Below are positions 18,549 to 26,691 of a DNA stretch of 64,000 nt, one piece after another. The position numbers were made by a program, and so were the translations under genes. Every line of letters starts with the position of its first letter. Position 1 is the first letter of the stretch. The notes under the pieces are model-generated. The model was given only the letters and a program-made list of their open reading frames with translations. It had not been told where the DNA came from and made no database searches. Location: contig OMXX01000016.1 of assembly GCA_900315105.1 (NCBI GenBank), positions 7,728 to 71,727 on the forward strand, written 5' to 3'. The DNA is from an uncultured Prevotellaceae bacterium. Lineage in GTDB: Bacteria; Bacteroidota; Bacteroidia; Bacteroidales; Bacteroidaceae.

Positions 18549-20084
18549 ATGAGGTATCGAATTGTTGTAATAGGTCTTTTGTTGCTGACCTCTGTTAGCT
18601 CATGTGGAGTGCTATCAAATATAATGGCATATACTGTGACTTTAGATAATAGAATGCCTATTAATCAACAAATTATATCAGGTAACAGGATTTATATAGT
18701 AAAACAGGATTTTAATCTACACGGGGAGAAGGTGAACATACCTGAAGGTTGCACATTGAAGTTTATAAGTGGCAGCATTAGAAATGGTACGCTCTCTGGG
18801 GCTAAAACTGTTGTAAAAACCGAAACCACCAGACCTATATTCTATGATTTGAAGTTAACGGGAACATTTACTGCTAAGGAGTTTCCAATCAATGCGTTCA
18901 TTACGGATAAATTAGATTATTTTTATGGCTTCTTACAGGCTTTTTCTGGGACTGAACTTTACCTTACCGATGATTATAGAGTTATGCAATTTCAAGGAGA
19001 AATTGACAGAATCTTCCCTGAATATATAAATATTGACGGAAGAGGTCATAAAATATGTCTGTATTCTTTTGGGGCATACAAAGTAAAGAAATGCAAAATA
19101 AGGAATATTACAGTAGAGAGTTGCTATAACATTGAACCGGAAAGCGGATGGAAAAAGGACAAATATAATTTCGGAATTGTAGGTGGTAAGGAATCTTCTA
19201 TAGAGTTTAAGAATGTAACCTTTACAAAGGAGTGTGATTTTGCGTACATAAGAGGTTTCAAAAATCTTGATATTTCTGACTGTATAGGCGAGGGTAGTTA
19301 TTTCTTTATATATGAGTGTGACAATATATTATTTTACAATAATAAGATTGCAAATGCACCAGAAGGATTCCACTCCATTGGGGGCGGTGATGCATCTAAC
19401 AAAGTACAGATATTTGACAATCATTTCCTAAATATAAATGGTGGCGGAATTATACTAACGGGAGGTCTTAAATATAATGTCAATATTGTAAATAATGAAT
19501 TGGTGAATGTCGGAAGCGGTGGTGCAGCTAAGTCTTGCATTAACATTCATCCTGGCGGAACAACGATTGTTAAGGGGAATATAATCATAGCGAATAAAGG
19601 AGCATCAACTCTGGATATTGACGCGGCAAGAATCAATTACTACAGCGATAGGACATCTGTGACCGTGGAAGATAATGTGATTGAAAATATAGAAGGGGAT
19701 ACATCAATACATAACATTGCTTTGGTTGGGTTAGGAAAGTTGTACTTCATGAACAACAAAGTCAGAGATCAGCGAGTCTATTTCTGGGATACCCCATACA
19801 TGGAGTTTCGTAATAATACAGTCTCATTTACAAAGGGGTTTGATGCAAGTACTGAAATTGGTGTTATGTCGACAGGTGAAACGACAGTAAATAAGCCTTA
19901 TCAACATGTTTTTGAAAATAATTTCTTCGATATACCTGAATCAACAGGGACTGTACATTTCAAATATCGTTCAAATGAACCGATACGTATAGTTGGTAAG
20001 GGTAATAAATATTCAAGTCCAGTGGATTTCGTGGATCAATACAAGATGTTTGAGGCTTCGGGAGATATAAAGATATATAAGTGA
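18549..20084 (+). CDS. Lipoprotein with right-handed beta-helix (pectate-lyase-like fold)
   Basis: 511 aa. The signal peptide ends in the lipobox V-S-S-C with Cys19, so it is probably exported and lipidated. The mature part is rich in short repeats with N and G turns (FHSIGGGDASNKVQIFDNHF, NGGGIILTGG, NIVNNELVNV), the pattern of parallel beta-helix proteins such as polysaccharide lyases and depolymerases. Being the last gene of the glycan operon, it may trim, bind or modify the surface polysaccharide. No clear catalytic residues were identified, so enzymatic activity is inference. Confidence 0.75.
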   Translation: MRYRIVVIGLLLLTSVSSCGVLSNIMAYTVTLDNRMPINQQIISGNRIYIVKQDFNLHGEKVNIPEGCTLKFISGSIRNGTLSGAKTVVKTETTRPIFYDLKLTGTFTAKEFPINAFITDKLDYFYGFLQAFSGTELYLTDDYRVMQFQGEIDRIFPEYINIDGRGHKICLYSFGAYKVKKCKIRNITVESCYNIEPESGWKKDKYNFGIVGGKESSIEFKNVTFTKECDFAYIRGFKNLDISDCIGEGSYFFIYECDNILFYNNKIANAPEGFHSIGGGDASNKVQIFDNHFLNINGGGIILTGGLKYNVNIVNNELVNVGSGGAAKSCINIHPGGTTIVKGNIIIANKGASTLDIDAARINYYSDRTSVTVEDNVIENIEGDTSIHNIALVGLGKLYFMNNKVRDQRVYFWDTPYMEFRNNTVSFTKGFDASTEIGVMSTGETTVNKPYQHVFENNFFDIPESTGTVHFKYRSNEPIRIVGKGNKYSSPVDFVDQYKMFEASGDIKIYK

Positions 20085-20091
20085 CAATTGC

Positions 20092-21171
20092 GTGATGAAT
20101 AATAAATACGAGGTATTTCTTGCGCTTGTGAAAGCGGGATTGTTTCCATTTTCCGATTTACAAAATAGGACATGTGACTTTCACGGTGTAGATTGGGCTG
20201 CTGTGAATGGTCTGGCGGAAAGCCAGAACGTAACAGGTCTGGCTGCTGCCGGAATTGATCACTTAAAGTCTCATGATACTAGTTTCACCATACCCCAGGA
20301 GTGGGCTTTGCAGTTTATTGGAAGCACACTTCGAGTAGAGCAGAGAAATCAGGCAATGAACAGTTTTATTGCCGGTATGATTGAAGAGATGCGAAAAGAG
20401 GGCATCTATGCTATATTGGTGAAAGGTCAGGGGATAGCTCAGTGTTATGAGAAACCGCTGTGGAGACCTTCGGGGGATGTGGATCTCTTGTTAAGTGAAG
20501 TGAATTATAAGAAAGCAAAAGAGTTGCTTCTGCCGCTTTCTTCAAGCAACAAGAACGAGGAGAGGTACTCTCAGCACCTTGGAATGAGTATTGGACTGTG
20601 GTATGTTGAGATACATGGTTCACTCCGGACAGGCTTGTCTGCCCGAGTTGATAAGGAAGTAGATGCCGCACAAGACAGTGTGTTTATTGGCGGAAATGTG
20701 AGGTCGTGGGATAATAATGGCACGTTAGTATTCCTGCCTGCACCAACGGAAGATGTATTTCTTGTGTTTACACACTTCATCAAGCACTTCTATAAGGAGG
20801 GGATGACGTTGCGGCAGGTGTGCGACTGGTGCAGGCTGCTCTATACCTATAGGGAATCTCTGGACTCTGGAAAACTGGAATCGTGGATAAGGAAGAGCGG
20901 GTTGATGGGGGAATGGCAATCTTTTGCATCCATGGCAATAGAGTATCTTGGAATGCCAGTGGAAGCGATGCCATTCTATGATTCACGGTTCAAGCTTAAG
21001 GGTTCACGTTTGGTAGAGTTTATTCTTGGTGGTTATTCAGGGAATAAGGTGAAGGATACTTGGCAGATTGCAAAGGTTTTCCCGTGGAAGGCACTTAGGT
21101 ACTCTCCAAGCATATTCCTGAATGTGAATTGGATGAAGATAAAAGAAAGGCTGTTTGGGGGTCAGGGTTGA
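20092..21171 (+). CDS. Nucleotidyltransferase family protein (NTP_transf_5-like)
   Basis: 359 aa from the GTG at 20092, or 358 from the ATG at 20095. The core KGQGIAQCYEKPLWRPSGDVDLLL at about residues 107-130 matches the nucleotidyltransferase fold of this uncharacterised family, with the G-D-V-D metal-binding pair. Members are frequent at the ends of Bacteroidales polysaccharide loci; their substrate is unknown to me. Its stop overlaps the start of a fragment that encodes the C-terminus of another member of the same family. Confidence 0.75.
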   Translation: MMNNKYEVFLALVKAGLFPFSDLQNRTCDFHGVDWAAVNGLAESQNVTGLAAAGIDHLKSHDTSFTIPQEWALQFIGSTLRVEQRNQAMNSFIAGMIEEMRKEGIYAILVKGQGIAQCYEKPLWRPSGDVDLLLSEVNYKKAKELLLPLSSSNKNEERYSQHLGMSIGLWYVEIHGSLRTGLSARVDKEVDAAQDSVFIGGNVRSWDNNGTLVFLPAPTEDVFLVFTHFIKHFYKEGMTLRQVCDWCRLLYTYRESLDSGKLESWIRKSGLMGEWQSFASMAIEYLGMPVEAMPFYDSRFKLKGSRLVEFILGGYSGNKVKDTWQIAKVFPWKALRYSPSIFLNVNWMKIKERLFGGQG

Positions 21172-21422
21172 TGACTTGTAATCCGCGGTTTGATAAGAAG
21201 GCTGACCGGATAATGGAGTTTATTATGAAAGCTGGAAATATGGGACACAATAGGGATATGAGTCATTTCAGCAAATATCCTTATCTCATCAGGAAGTTTG
21301 TTTCCATGGGCAGGCGCATTGGAGACTTGATAAATCATGCAAGGGTTTTCCCCCTGGACTCGCTGCGTTTCTTCCCAAGGATAATGTTTAATGGAATTAT
21401 ATCTGCCGTAAGAGGGGAGTAG
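21171..21422 (+). pseudogene. C-terminal remnant of a second NTP_transf_5-like protein
   Basis: 83 codons from the ATG overlapping the previous stop. The sequence (KADRIMEFIMKAGNMGHNRDMSHF ... RRIGDLINHARVFPLDSLRFFP) reads as the last part of a nucleotidyltransferase-family protein with no N-terminal domain. A second, shorter remnant of the same C-terminus is at 26551-26691. It looks like residue of recombination between paralogues, although it is still open and could be translated by coupling. Confidence 0.65.
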
Positions 21423-21518
21423 GCGGAGCAGTGAAGAATGATGAGTTAAAAATTAAAAGTGAATAATGGGAGGGCTGTTGAGGTAACGATGAAGTGAAGT
21501 TGGTGCCAATGATTAAAA

Positions 21519-22811
21519 ATGGAAGTACTATATAAAAGACTTTACGAATTAAGGTGGTCCGTATTCGAATACTGGATAATTTACTTCATCTCCGTCGTGA
21601 TGAACTACCTCGGCGAGAGGGAAGTGCTTAGCGGAGAGCAGACATTTTGCCAGGAAATCACGGATTTGGCGAACCCGCCGGTGTTCATGCTCGTGGTAAT
21701 AACACTCATGATGGCGCTGTTCTATACGCTGCTGGCAATTTCGGGATATTATACAAGGAAAAGTGAGCCAGTGGGGGCTTTCACGGACTTGATGAAGGAA
21801 TACTCAGATGAGATTGCACACGCAAAAATCACCGGAGGACTGGTATGGGGTGAGGGCAGAACATTATGGAAGGCTCCAAACATCGTGATAGGCATAGACC
21901 CGCAGGACGTACGCGTGGTTGAGTATTCAGACAAAATGTTCACGTTCGCTGACAGTGGGCTACGGGCTGCTTGTAAACGGTTTGAGGCATCGAAGGGTTT
22001 TGAAAAAACATTGGCGTTGGGCAATAATCTGCCCAGGTTTATGTTGACAAAATACAGCTCGAACTTTAATAAGGAGGAACCGATACTGTCGCTCCAGCTG
22101 AGGAAGACGTCGTGGGCTCAATGCCAGTTTGTGTGGCACAACCGTTACCTAAAGAAAGAAAATCGGGAACAAAGGCTGCGGGAGTGGACCAGGAGCATCG
22201 TGGCCGAGCATATAAACAGCGGATTGAAAGTGGCAAACTATCCGAACAGCTTTTGTCTGCATTTGATTATAGAGACGAAGGATGGTAATGTCTTGATAAC
22301 GGAGATAAGCAAGGAGAAATCAAACGACTACCCCACAACGAAGGCTGTAAGCATAGGCGAGCAGTTGGAATTGGCGGATTTCTTGGACCAAAAAGACTTT
22401 CAGACAGACTTCGTGACAGAATGGACAAGAAGGGCTGTGTGTGAGGAATTCGGATTGTCGGAGGATCAATACGAGAAGTATTTTGACCAAAAGTCGTTGC
22501 GCGTGTTGGCCTTGGACATGGAGATGGACATATATAACTTTGCATTGGTGTGTGTAATCCGGCTTAGTCAAAGCTGCGAGCAGTTTAAGCGCCTGGTCAA
22601 CAGCACCATCGAGCAGAAAGAGATATCGGATATCCGTGAAATGACACCGGATGAAATCCCAACCGTGTTGATTGGTTATCCCAAGAACAAGAACGAGTAT
22701 CATCCCTCATCTTATTTGAGACTCCTGTTGTTTTACCTGCATAAGAACGGATACAAGAGAACGTGTAAAGCCTTTATGAAAGCGAAGAGGAGTAAACGAT
22801 GTAAGATGTAA
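21519..22811 (+). CDS. Membrane-anchored Nudix-like protein of unknown function
   Basis: 430 aa. Two N-terminal hydrophobic segments (about residues 18-33 and 54-75) anchor it in the membrane. The C-terminal half looks like a Nudix fold: NSFCLHLIIETKDGNVLITE followed by WTRRAVCEEFGLSED, which resembles the Nudix box R-E-U-x-E-E-x-G-U with the first E replaced by A. Activity may therefore be altered or lost. The gene is flanked by filler repeats and is not clearly in an operon. A membrane-tethered nucleotide-binding sensor or effector is possible, but this is inference. Confidence 0.55.
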   Translation: MEVLYKRLYELRWSVFEYWIIYFISVVMNYLGEREVLSGEQTFCQEITDLANPPVFMLVVITLMMALFYTLLAISGYYTRKSEPVGAFTDLMKEYSDEIAHAKITGGLVWGEGRTLWKAPNIVIGIDPQDVRVVEYSDKMFTFADSGLRAACKRFEASKGFEKTLALGNNLPRFMLTKYSSNFNKEEPILSLQLRKTSWAQCQFVWHNRYLKKENREQRLREWTRSIVAEHINSGLKVANYPNSFCLHLIIETKDGNVLITEISKEKSNDYPTTKAVSIGEQLELADFLDQKDFQTDFVTEWTRRAVCEEFGLSEDQYEKYFDQKSLRVLALDMEMDIYNFALVCVIRLSQSCEQFKRLVNSTIEQKEISDIREMTPDEIPTVLIGYPKNKNEYHPSSYLRLLLFYLHKNGYKRTCKAFMKAKRSKRCKM

Positions 22812-22830
22812 GAAGTAAGATGTCAGAAGT

Positions 22831-23238
22831 ATGATGAAAATCATAGATAAACAGTTATTAGATGACGTGAGTCGGCAGGCGCAAAAGTCTGACAGGTTGA
22901 GAATGAACTATAACTTCCATCTGTCGCTGGAGGATAAGTGTCACCGCTTCCTGAATGCAGTGGAGCCTGGAACGAAGGTTGAGATACATCGGCATCCAAC
23001 GAAAGATGAGTCGTTTGTGCTACTTCGTGGTAGAGTTCGAGTGAATACATATAATGATGATGGTACAGTGATAGAGAGCGTAGTGCTCTGCCCAGAGGAA
23101 GGACTCTATGGAGTAGATATACCCAAGAATGTGTGGCATAATGTGGAATGCTTGGAGCCTGGAAGCGTATTCTTTGAATGCAAGGAGGGCCCGTTTGTGC
23201 CGCATGAGGTGGAAGGAATACTGACGGTTAAGGGTTAA
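22831..23238 (+). CDS. WbuC-family cupin-fold protein
   Basis: 135 aa (a second ATG at 22834). The single cupin domain has the conserved KCHRFLNAVEPGTKVEIHRHPTKDESFVLLRG, with the metal-binding His pair and Glu, and a second-motif histidine in NVWHNVE. WbuC-type cupins are encoded at the end of many O-antigen and capsule clusters; their function is not established. A truncated second copy lies at 56504-56836, in front of a toxin-antitoxin pair. Confidence 0.85.
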   Translation: MMKIIDKQLLDDVSRQAQKSDRLRMNYNFHLSLEDKCHRFLNAVEPGTKVEIHRHPTKDESFVLLRGRVRVNTYNDDGTVIESVVLCPEEGLYGVDIPKNVWHNVECLEPGSVFFECKEGPFVPHEVEGILTVKG

Positions 23239-23380
23239 TGGTTCAAGGTTCATGGTTCGCTTCGACTTGTTGTCTCATGCTCATTTGCTGACGCAAAAGA
23301 ATATGGATAAAGGTGAATGAAGTCTGAAGTAAGAACTTCGAACTAAGATGTAAGAGTGGGGCTTTGCAGAACGCAGATAT
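23239..23380. repeat. AT-rich filler repeat
   Basis: Non-coding. It contains the degenerate tandem words AGGGTTAATGGTTCAAGGTTCATGG and TGAAGTCTGAAGTAAGAACTTCGAACTAAG in pieces. The same word family recurs at 26507-26535, 41215-41337, 46775-46806, 53560-53580, 58822-58880 and 62505-62560. Confidence 0.6.
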
Positions 23381-24199
23381 ATGATTGACGCTGAGGACAG
23401 AAAAGGAAATCAGGAAACATTGGAGAGTGTTTCTTTGTTATGTGGAAAGATACTGAAACGACTATCCGGATTCCTCCTTAAGAATGAAGATAAGCAAAAA
23501 GGAGAGGATAGAAGAATCTCTGCAATATTGAACTTGTTGTACAGAATTAATTGCAATATTGTGACGGTCATGATGATTTCCGGATGGTCACAAAGACATG
23601 ATAATACCGTTTTTCTGAAGCTGCCTATGGGTGTGCTTCTGCGCACAGTTCTTACAGATATCATTCATGCCATGTTCTTCTCTATAATCTCTGAAGCCGA
23701 AGTTAAAAAGGAATTGGAATTGCTTAGAATGGGGTATGCATATTCGTTGTTAGATCGTGATGAGGTTTATAAAGACAAGGTAAAACATGCTTCTCCAAGT
23801 ATGGATGATTCTATGCTGAACAGGCTTTACTATGGACAATTGGAAGATAACTACCTGGAATTCTTTGATTATGACGAAAAAGAAGGATTCTGTATTCGGA
23901 AATTGAACAAGAATGAGAGAAAAGAACGTGGGTTGGAGCGTTTGACAACATCCACAATGGAAGGAAAGTTCTCAATCATCCAGAATAATCCGGTATTTGC
24001 AGAATTATCTAAACGAGTGTATCAGTATTACAAATATTTCTCGCAGTATGAGCATTTCTCGGAGAACGGACAGGGGGATATCCTTGTTCCATTTGGTGAG
24101 GATAATGTTCACTTCCCTTCGGCAATGAAGGTGATTGAAGAATCGACAGTGGCATTGATGAGGAGTTTGAATAGTCAGTGTGGTATAACTAAAATGTGA
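23381..24199 (+). CDS. Hypothetical protein, mostly helical
   Basis: 272 aa, no signal peptide. I do not recognise the family. The sequence is rich in predicted helices (LLCGKILKRLSGFLL, LLYRINCNIVTVMMI, VLLRTVLTDIIHAMFF) with a C-terminal YYKYFSQYEHFSENG. The overall look recalls small helical HEPN/DUF-type proteins of defence islands, but no R-x4-6-H motif was confirmed. It stands alone between filler sequence and the promoter region of the next operon. Confidence 0.5.
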   Translation: MIDAEDRKGNQETLESVSLLCGKILKRLSGFLLKNEDKQKGEDRRISAILNLLYRINCNIVTVMMISGWSQRHDNTVFLKLPMGVLLRTVLTDIIHAMFFSIISEAEVKKELELLRMGYAYSLLDRDEVYKDKVKHASPSMDDSMLNRLYYGQLEDNYLEFFDYDEKEGFCIRKLNKNERKERGLERLTTSTMEGKFSIIQNNPVFAELSKRVYQYYKYFSQYEHFSENGQGDILVPFGEDNVHFPSAMKVIEESTVALMRSLNSQCGITKM

Positions 24200-24235
24200 A
24201 AAAAAGGGAATAATACAGATTTATATAATCATTAC

Positions 24236-24260
24236 TCACATAGTTTCACATATTATGTGA
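24236..24260. promoter_or_regulatory. Possible operator: TCACATA repeats upstream of a toxin-antitoxin pair
   Basis: TCACATA occurs at 24236 and 24246 in direct orientation, and its inverted complement TATGTGA at 24254-24260. The site lies 67-91 bp upstream of the -7 element of the Panacea operon. Such symmetrical sites are typical of autoregulated antitoxin operons; function is inference. Confidence 0.4.
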
Positions 24261-24326
24261 CAAACAAATATTTGATGAAAAAATGCGATTTTTGAGATAA
24301 ATTGCAGGAAATTCAAAGAAAAGTTG

Positions 24327-24334
24327 TATTTTTG
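24327..24334 (+). promoter_or_regulatory. Bacteroidales -7 element TATTTTTG
   Basis: Matches the Bacteroidales sigma-ABfr -7 consensus TAnnTTTG, with a TTG at 24302-24304 about 22 bp upstream. It lies 19 bp before the ATG of the Panacea-domain gene at 24354. Confidence 0.65.
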
Positions 24335-24353
24335 CATCTGAAAAGTTGGTTAT

Positions 24354-24839
24354 ATGGAAGAACTTAAGCAAATAGCATCGTATATCTGTATGCGCTATCA
24401 AAAGGAATTTGGTAGAAGCATAGATGAGATGAAACTGCATAAATTATTGTATTTTGTGCAGCGGGAATCTATTGTGCAGTTGGGTGCTCCTATATTTAAA
24501 GAGGAATTTGAGGCATGGCGATATGGACCTGTTCTTGTTCCTGTGCGTCAACTGTTTAGAGATGGTTCGCTTGACATTCCTATGTCATCAGAAACTATAG
24601 AAAGGTATTCTTCGGTATTTGACAAGGTGTTTTCGCAATATGCAGTTAAGGACTCCTGGAGTCTTAGTTCACTTACTCATGGCGAATATTCTTGGAGACA
24701 TGCTCGACAAGGTGTTCCTGATGATGTAAACTGTACAAATAAAATGACTGTGGAAGATATCTTCATTGATGCGCAAAGGATTAAAACGCGTCGATTGTTG
24801 TTGTCTGCCCTAAAATCGTCTGAGGTTTTTTCGAAATGA
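24354..24839 (+). CDS. Panacea (SocA-like, DUF4065) antitoxin
   Basis: 161 aa. MKLHKLLYFVQRE...FEAWRYGPVLVPVRQLF is the Panacea-domain signature, the domain of SocA/GepA proteins that act as antitoxins for many unrelated toxins. It has its own promoter and overlaps the next gene by 4 bp (ATGA), the arrangement expected for a toxin-antitoxin operon. The domain is about full length. Confidence is high for the family and moderate for the antitoxin role. Confidence 0.8.
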   Translation: MEELKQIASYICMRYQKEFGRSIDEMKLHKLLYFVQRESIVQLGAPIFKEEFEAWRYGPVLVPVRQLFRDGSLDIPMSSETIERYSSVFDKVFSQYAVKDSWSLSSLTHGEYSWRHARQGVPDDVNCTNKMTVEDIFIDAQRIKTRRLLLSALKSSEVFSK

Positions 24840-25687
24840 GAATTACAGAAGAACAACAGAAGATACTGGAATCTTTAGTCTGTGAACGTTTATCTCGCAA
24901 TCCGGCGAATATTCGTGAGATAAATCAGTTCTTTAACTCGAAAAATGATAATTTGGTAGAGAGGCTTCTAAACGAGGCCTATTCAGAGGATGAAGAAGAC
25001 AAGATTGCCTATTATCTTGTGAAAGATAAAGAAGGGCATATTCTGTTCTATTTCTCATTGAAATGCGGGCAGTTATATGATAAGCATCTTGACTTTGACT
25101 TGTTTAAGTTGTTGGGCGAGTTGTATGATGGTCTTCTTAAAATGAAAAGTGAGCCGGACATTTCTCAAGAGGACTCAATAGTTATTGATAAGGTACTTGA
25201 AGAAATTCGTTCGCGAAAGGGTGTACTAAAAGAAGATCTGAAGAAAATTACGAAGAAGAATCGATCTATAGATGACTTCGAAAAGGTCTTTAACGATGAT
25301 GCGGATAAGGTCGGTGCAACTTTTTCAGGAATAGAAATCGTACAGTTCTGTTCAAACGAGGACAGTCTAGTTTATTGGAAAAAATACGGTGTTAATCAGA
25401 AATTGGGTGTTGTTGTCTTTTGGCAATTTATTGTACCAATTATTATAAAGATAAAAGAATTGATAGGGTGTGAATATCTATTTCTATTTGCTGCAGATGA
25501 CTCAGAAGATGAGAACTTGGTGAACTACTATAAATCATGGCTAAAATTTGAAAGTTCAAATGAGAGATTTGCGGCAACGCCTGTTTATGATTTGACCTGT
25601 AAATTTCTTTATCAGGAAACTTGTTCTCTAAAAGAGAAACGTGACACTTTCTTTAAGAATTTCAATCCAGACGAGGATGTTGTATGA
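24836..25687 (+). CDS. Probable toxin partner of Panacea protein (GNAT-like C-terminal region)
   Basis: 283 aa, translationally coupled to the Panacea gene. The segment HILFYFSLKCGQLYD and, later, KLGVVVFWQFIVPIIIKIKELIGCEYLFLFAADDSEDENLVNYYKSWLKF resemble strand 4 and the C-terminal part of GNAT acetyltransferases, here with an insertion of ~90 mostly charged residues (about 95-165) between them. Panacea antitoxins are known to pair with GNAT-like toxins among others. I infer an acetyltransferase toxin; the acetyl-CoA loop was not identified with certainty. Confidence 0.55.
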   Translation: MRITEEQQKILESLVCERLSRNPANIREINQFFNSKNDNLVERLLNEAYSEDEEDKIAYYLVKDKEGHILFYFSLKCGQLYDKHLDFDLFKLLGELYDGLLKMKSEPDISQEDSIVIDKVLEEIRSRKGVLKEDLKKITKKNRSIDDFEKVFNDDADKVGATFSGIEIVQFCSNEDSLVYWKKYGVNQKLGVVVFWQFIVPIIIKIKELIGCEYLFLFAADDSEDENLVNYYKSWLKFESSNERFAATPVYDLTCKFLYQETCSLKEKRDTFFKNFNPDEDVV

Positions 25688-25806
25688 TTATAGTTTTAGA
25701 ATCTGCAAATATCTTCACAGAATAAAAGAAAATAGAATCACTAATATATAATCTTGATCCTTAGGAATATTCCATTCTCTCTGCCAGATATGATTGAATA
25801 AAAAAC

Positions 25807-26505
25807 ATGAGAAGAATTGAACTAAGGTTTACACTTATGATATTAAAATTTGTTTTCGACCGTGTGGTCGCTCTAATAGGATTACTGTTCCTATGGCCAG
25901 TTCTTGTTATTGTAGCTATTCTGGTTAAGGTAAAGATGCCAGGAGGCCCTGCTTTCTTTGTACAGAAACGCGTGGGGAAAGATGGGAAGTTGTTTGACTG
26001 CCATAAGTTTCGTACGATGACCGTGAAGCATAATGGCAGTACTGTGTCTGTGGCGGGGGATAGCCGGATTACGCCCCTTGGTGCTAAACTCAGGCACTAC
26101 AAACTGGATGAGTTGCCGGGACTTTGGGACGTGCTCATCGGTAATATGAGCTTCGTTGGTCCCCGTCCTGATGTGCCCGGGTATGCGGATAAGTTGCAAG
26201 GGGATGACAGGGATGTGCTGAAATTGAGGCCAGGAATTACGGGACCTGCTACTTTGAAGTACAGACTTGAAGACGAGTATCTCGCGAATGCGAGGACGCT
26301 CGTCGCTAACCTTAACGTTAACCTTGACCTTAACTCTATGAGTGATCAGGAGGTGGCGGTATGGTATAACGATAACGTGATATACCCCGATAAAGTGCGC
26401 CTGAACTGTTATTACTACAGACATTATTCTTTCATCAAGGACATACAGATGATACTCTGCACTGTGCTGGGGAAGAAGATGGAGTATGCCGGGGAAATAA
26501 TTTAG
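25807..26505 (+). CDS. Undecaprenyl-phosphate sugar-1-phosphate transferase (priming transferase), copy 1
   Basis: 232 aa. An N-terminal hydrophobic hairpin (VVALIGLLFLWPVLVIVAILV) is followed by the polyprenyl-phosphate hexose-1-phosphate transferase signatures FVQKRVGKDGKLF, CHKFRTMT and DELPGLWDVLIGNMSFVGPRPD. It starts the synthesis of the lipid-linked repeat unit at the inner membrane. A paralogue lies at 27646-28350. Between LEDE and YND this copy carries RTLVANLNVNLDLNSMSD, five residues longer than the paralogue and encoded by CTAACCTTAACGTTAACC-type sequence. This is the reverse complement of the filler repeat found just after the gene, so filler DNA seems to have entered the coding region in frame. 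Confidence 0.88.
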   Translation: MRRIELRFTLMILKFVFDRVVALIGLLFLWPVLVIVAILVKVKMPGGPAFFVQKRVGKDGKLFDCHKFRTMTVKHNGSTVSVAGDSRITPLGAKLRHYKLDELPGLWDVLIGNMSFVGPRPDVPGYADKLQGDDRDVLKLRPGITGPATLKYRLEDEYLANARTLVANLNVNLDLNSMSDQEVAVWYNDNVIYPDKVRLNCYYYRHYSFIKDIQMILCTVLGKKMEYAGEII

Positions 26506-26550
26506 GGTTCAAGGTTAAGGGTTAATGATTTATGGTTGGGGAGGCAGTAT

Positions 26551-26691
26551 GTGGCGAGGAAGGCGTTCTCGATGTTCAGGAGAATTGGTGATTTAATCAA
26601 TCATGCAAGGATATTCCCGTTGGACTCATTGAGGTTCTTTCCAAATATCATGTTCAATGGTGTAAGGAGCGTGATGAGAGGGGAAGGGTGA
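26551..26691 (+). pseudogene. Short C-terminal remnant of an NTP_transf_5-like protein
   Basis: 46 codons in one frame ending at TGA 26689-26691: ...FRRIGDLINHARIFPLDSLRFFP..., nearly the same as the end of the remnant at 21171-21422. There is no N-terminal domain; the upstream sequence is filler repeat. Its stop overlaps the GTG start of the FRG-domain gene. It is probably the trace of a recombination that joined different genes to the same 3' end. Confidence 0.6.
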
